From: JAKORR01 sp964608495
GTDB taxonomy: Bacteria; Armatimonadota; Zipacnadia; Zipacnadales; FEN-943
NCBI GenBank assembly: GCA_964608495.1
Contig: CAZSOQ010000104.1
Coordinates: forward strand, 1 to 17,765
Length of the DNA: 17,765 nucleotides
Reading direction: 5' to 3'
Positions 15,635 to 17,765 of this stretch are shown one piece after another. Both the position numbers and the translations under genes were made by a program. The stretch's first letter is position 1, and each line of letters starts with the position of its first letter. Below the pieces are notes generated by a model. That model was not told the DNA's origin. It saw only the letters and a program-made list of their open reading frames with translations, and did no database searches.

Positions 15635-15884
15635 GAACAGTAGTCCTCGTGGCGTTCCGCGGACCCGAGACGTGCCCGGAGGGTCGCGGCAGACGGCCTC
15701 ACGGCCGCTCCGCGGACGCCGCTGTGCGTGGTCGGATGTCGAGAGCGCGTGGCCGATGCCGTGCAAGGCACCATGCGCCCCGGGCGTGGAGCGGCGCCTT
15801 CCATCACGAAGCAGCCGAGCCGTCGCCGCAACCGGCTCGCTCTTCAGGCCCGCGGGCCTCACGCCTCCGGGCCATCACCCCGTA
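15635..15884 (-). promoter_or_regulatory. Long, structured 5' leader of the dxr operon
   Basis: If the promoter at 15891-15920 is used, about 250 nt precede the dxr GTG. On the transcript I see three hairpins: a 14-nt palindrome (15846-15859); a 7-bp stem CGAGCCG/CGGCTCG (15833-15839 and 15816-15822) with a 10-nt loop; and a two-tier stem at 15685-15714. No match to T-box, TPP, SAM or other riboswitch consensus was recognised. No convincing small gene was found; the open frames on both strands look like GC-driven extensions. It may regulate by RNA structure or simply be an untranslated leader. Confidence 0.4.
15685..15714 (-). ncRNA. GNRA-capped stem-loop in the dxr leader
   Basis: On the minus strand a lower stem (CGCGG with CCGCG) and an upper stem (CGGCC with GGCCG) are separated by a 2 x 4 internal loop and capped by GTGA, a GNRA tetraloop. 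It lies about 50-80 nt before the dxr start. The structure is read directly from the sequence; function is unknown. Confidence 0.35.
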
Positions 15885-15890
15885 TCCGGT

Positions 15891-15920
15891 ATTGTACCAG
15901 CGGCGAATCCTTGCGGTCAA
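15891..15920 (-). promoter_or_regulatory. Sigma70-type promoter for the dxr operon
   Basis: On the minus strand, TTGACC (15920-15915, 5/6 to consensus), an 18-nt spacer and TACAAT (15896-15891, 5/6), with TGG directly before the -10 giving an extended -10. The expected start of transcription is near 15884. It is the best promoter in the window and the only strong one upstream of the eight-gene minus-strand cluster. Confidence 0.65.
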
Positions 15921-15939
15921 CCGAGGGCCGTGCTACGCT
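15911..15939 (+). promoter_or_regulatory. Sigma70-type promoter for ubiE
   Basis: TTGCGG (15911-15916), a 17-nt spacer and TACGCT (15934-15939); expected start near 15946, giving a leader of about 66 nt to the ATG at 16012. Each box matches consensus only 3/6, as is common in GC-rich genomes. Its -35 overlaps the -35 of the divergent dxr promoter at 15915-15916. Confidence 0.45.
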
Positions 15940-15996
15940 GCTCTCGCTTTGGCGGAACCAGGACTACCCCAGGACGAGCAAACTCGGGCGGAGATC

Positions 15997-16002
15997 GAGG
16001 AA
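15997..16002 (+). promoter_or_regulatory. Shine-Dalgarno site deciding the ubiE start
   Basis: GAGGAA, 9 nt before ATG 16012. An upstream TTG at 15949 has no SD and would lie almost at the predicted transcription start. Confidence 0.6.
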
Positions 16003-16011
16003 CGGCAGGCG

Positions 16012-16686
16012 ATGGCCCGAAGGTTCGCGGTCATCGCCTCGCACTATGACCTGGCGAACGACGTCCTCAGCCTCGGCCTGCATCGGGTAGGGCGCAGGGC
16101 GCTGATGACAGAGCTGGCGCTGACGGCGGGACTGCGGGTCCTGGACGTGGGCGCGGGGAGCGGAGATCTGGCGCTCAGGGCCCTCAGGCGGGGCGCTCGG
16201 GTGACGCTTGTGGACGGATGCGAGGCCATGTTGGCCGTCGCCAAGCGTCGCCTCGGGCAGGGCTGCCGGGCCGTGGTGGGCGACGCGCTGCGACTGCCCT
16301 TCGCGGACGAGGCCTTCGACGTGGCGATGGTGGGGTACGTTCTGCGGAACGTCCTGTCGGCAAGGCGGCTGTTCGAGGAGATGGGGCGAGTGGTGGTGCC
16401 CGGTGGGCGAGTGGCGTGCCTGGAGTTCACCCAGCCCAGCGGGCCGATACGGCCGCTGTTCCGGGCCTACCTGGTGACAGTGGTGCCCGCTGTGGGAGGA
16501 CTGGTGGACCGGGAGGCGTACAGATACCTCGGGCGGTCCGTGGCGTGCGTGGCCGGGGCCGAAGTAGTAGCGAGGGCGATGACCGAGGCGGGGCTTGAGG
16601 ACGTCCGGGTGAGGCGCTGCGTGCTGGGAACGATGGCGGTGCATGTGGGGCGCGTGGGAGCCAAGCCCCAAGCTCAAGGCAGGTGA
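16012..16686 (+). CDS. ubiE: UbiE/MenG-type quinone-biosynthesis C-methyltransferase
   Basis: A 224-aa SAM-dependent methyltransferase, probably methylating demethylmenaquinone (or a ubiquinone precursor) at the membrane surface. Family motifs: ASHYDLANDVLSLGLHR (9-25), SAM site LDVGAGSGDLA (44-54), LVDGCEAMLAVAKRR (66-80), GDALRLPFADEAFDV (90-104), LRNVLSARRLFEEM (111-124), VVPGGRVACLEFTQP (128-142) and a C-terminal RYLGRSVACV region. The HRVGRR stretch has Gly where most members have Trp. The ATG at 16012 is chosen on its SD. It leaves only three residues before the family core, so an upstream TTG start (15949), adding the acidic helix-like LPQDEQTRAEIEERQ, remains possible. The next gene starts 7 nt after the stop. 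With no other menaquinone gene in view, the exact quinone is not certain. Confidence 0.85.
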   Translation: MARRFAVIASHYDLANDVLSLGLHRVGRRALMTELALTAGLRVLDVGAGSGDLALRALRRGARVTLVDGCEAMLAVAKRRLGQGCRAVVGDALRLPFADEAFDVAMVGYVLRNVLSARRLFEEMGRVVVPGGRVACLEFTQPSGPIRPLFRAYLVTVVPAVGGLVDREAYRYLGRSVACVAGAEVVARAMTEAGLEDVRVRRCVLGTMAVHVGRVGAKPQAQGR

Positions 16687-16693
16687 CCTGTCA

Positions 16694-17686
16694 GTGCACT
16701 GGATCATGCGGGAAGTCGAGCTGAAGAGCGGCGAGGAGGCGCAGGTGTGGAAGGTCACGGCGCCGGACCCGAAGTGGAGCGAGACACTGCTGACCTTCCT
16801 GGTGCATAAGGGTCAGGACTGGCTGGAGCCCCTGCGCGAGGCCCTGGAGACGGGCCTCGAGGGCCTGATGATGAACTTCTACGAGTGCACCTTGGGCGAG
16901 CAGGTGGTGGGCAATATCACCGTCCTGGAAAGCCTCGACAGGCCCGTGGGGCTGCTGCAGCACGTCTTCACCTTGCCAGAGCACCGGCGCAAGGGCGTCG
17001 CCAGCGTGCTGATGGAGGCGATCGACCAGGACTTCCGCGTGAGGGGCGGGCGCGCCATGTACCTGGGCACCGGGTACCAGTCGCCGCCCTTCTGGATCTA
17101 CCACAGCTATGGGTTCAGGCCGATCTGCGAGACCGGCCACATGAGATGGCTGGTGGAGGACGGGTTCCTGGAGAGGTACTTCGCGCCGGGGCCGGTGAGC
17201 GTGCGGGATACGCGCTGGGGCGACTGGCCGCTGATGGAGGCGCTGTACGCGACCATCGAGGGCTGGACGCTGAGGAGCCTGCACCAGCGGCTCTACGGGC
17301 AGAGCAACTACGAGGGGCCCTTCGTGGGGCTGATGGCGGCGGTAGCGAAGGGGCGAGTGAAGCAGTCGAAGGTCATGGTCAAGGAAGACGGGGCGATCGT
17401 GGGACACGCGGCCGTCTGGGCCCAGCGGGAGTACCCGGGTGAGCCGTGGATGCTGGAGTTCTTCGTCCACCCCAGCTTCCACGACCGGACCGGCGAGCTC
17501 CTGGCCAGCATCTTCGTGGCGCCGGGGCACAAGCTGCAGGCCGTGGCGGACAGCGACGCGTGGGACAGGCACCGGGCCCTGCGCGAGATGGGGATGTGGC
17601 GGGAAGCGTGCTTGAGGCGTCAGGTCCTTTGGCAGGGGCGGTGGCTGGACCTGCACTACTACTCGAGCGTGTGGAATCCCGGATAG
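16694..17686 (+). CDS. Two-domain GNAT-family N-acetyltransferase
   Basis: A 330-aa acetyl-CoA-dependent acyltransferase of unknown substrate. The N-terminal GNAT domain (~15-150) includes VGNITVLESL and the acetyl-CoA pyrophosphate loop region LPEHRRKGVASVLMEA, followed by FWIYHSYGFRP, the usual end of a GNAT fold. The C-terminal half (~170-330) looks like a second, degenerate GNAT module: GAIVGHAAVW, a FFVHPSFHDRTGELL stretch lacking the glycine-rich RxxGxG/A pattern, and ALREMGMWRE. GTG 16694 is chosen because AGGTGA (16681-16686, overlapping the ubiE stop) is 7 nt upstream. ATG 16706 is an alternative; ATG 16643 would overlap ubiE by 44 nt. Probably co-transcribed with ubiE. The function cannot be given beyond the family. 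Confidence 0.8.
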   Translation: MHWIMREVELKSGEEAQVWKVTAPDPKWSETLLTFLVHKGQDWLEPLREALETGLEGLMMNFYECTLGEQVVGNITVLESLDRPVGLLQHVFTLPEHRRKGVASVLMEAIDQDFRVRGGRAMYLGTGYQSPPFWIYHSYGFRPICETGHMRWLVEDGFLERYFAPGPVSVRDTRWGDWPLMEALYATIEGWTLRSLHQRLYGQSNYEGPFVGLMAAVAKGRVKQSKVMVKEDGAIVGHAAVWAQREYPGEPWMLEFFVHPSFHDRTGELLASIFVAPGHKLQAVADSDAWDRHRALREMGMWREACLRRQVLWQGRWLDLHYYSSVWNPG

Positions 17687-17700
17687 GCCCGGCAGGGGGG

Positions 17701-17727
17701 GACGGGAGGCGGGCCTGAGGCCCCGTC
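17701..17727 (+). terminator. Possible hairpin after the GNAT gene
   Basis: GACG...CGTC (17701-17704, 17724-17727) encloses GGGCC-TGA-GGCCC (17711-17723), leaving a 6-nt bulge on the left. It begins 14 nt after the stop codon. No T-run follows, so if it terminates it is atypical. The rest of the tail to 17765 shows no feature I can support. Confidence 0.35.
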
Positions 17728-17765
17728 AGGTTAGGGAGCGGCCCCTCCACACCACACCAGCGGGG

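Noticed and set aside
15635..15862. 76-codon N-terminal extension of dxr
   Set aside because: It is Arg/Pro-rich and unlike any DXR N-terminus. A GTG with a good SD sits exactly where the family begins.
15635..15890. T-box, TPP or SAM riboswitch in the dxr leader
   Set aside because: No T-box GGTGGNACC-like motif and no TPP or SAM core motif was found; only generic hairpins are present.
15622..16011. 130-codon N-terminal extension of ubiE
   Set aside because: It would cross both predicted promoters and overlap the start of dxr. The sequence is low-complexity until shortly before the family core.
1..17765. tRNA, rRNA, CRISPR array, insertion sequence or phage genes
   Set aside because: No tRNA T-arm-like sequence in a cloverleaf context, no spaced direct repeats, and no transposase or integrase motifs were seen in any frame.

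Overview
The window is high-GC bacterial chromosomal DNA, about two thirds G+C or more by eye. It is densely coding, with short gaps and strong Shine-Dalgarno (SD) sequences, and GTG or TTG starts are as common as ATG. The gene content includes MEP-pathway isoprenoid genes, a UbiE/MenG-type methyltransferase, a bacterial-type prolyl-tRNA synthetase, a DUF1844 protein, RtcA, a Memo-family protein and a GH-A glycoside hydrolase. This fits a non-proteobacterial, saprophytic lineage, possibly Armatimonadota or a related metagenomic group. That assignment is an inference from gene content, not from a marker tree. I see no tRNA, rRNA, CRISPR array, insertion sequence, phage gene or integration site.

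Left block, + strand, 1-6562: four tightly packed genes. The first is the 3' part of a NodB polysaccharide deacetylase that enters from outside the window, apparently with an Ig-like domain at the edge. Next is a large clan GH-A-type glycoside hydrolase. A fumarase/aspartase-superfamily lyase most like adenylosuccinate lyase follows, with its start overlapping the hydrolase stop. An FGGY carbohydrate kinase ends the block. It looks like a carbohydrate-processing operon that contains an unexpected PurB-like lyase.

Middle block, - strand, 15634 down to 6614: one long run in the order dxr, rseP, ispG, proS, memo, rtcA, DUF1844 gene, asparaginase. The dxr-rseP-ispG-proS core is a familiar bacterial arrangement. 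The four genes appended downstream (Memo, RNA 3'-phosphate cyclase, DUF1844, ReAV-type asparaginase) are less usual. Several genes are translationally close: 16, 13, 27, 6 and 4 nt gaps, with larger gaps of 118 nt before proS and 62 nt before the DUF1844 gene.

Right block, + strand, 16012-17686: a UbiE/MenG-like methyltransferase and a two-domain GNAT acetyltransferase form a second short operon. Between dxr and ubiE lie 377 gene-free bases. They hold two divergent sigma70-type promoters whose -35 boxes overlap, and a predicted leader of about 250 nt in front of dxr with several strong hairpins, one capped by a GNRA tetraloop.

Most genes are ordinary core metabolism. I did not find a convincing wholly new defence or mobile system. 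The points most worth a second look are the overlapping divergent promoters with the long structured dxr leader, the RtcA/Memo/DUF1844/asparaginase extension of the isoprenoid operon, and the hydrolase-lyase-kinase cluster. Several start codons are reassigned here from SD position and family alignment: proS, dxr, rseP, ispG, memo, ubiE and the GNAT gene.
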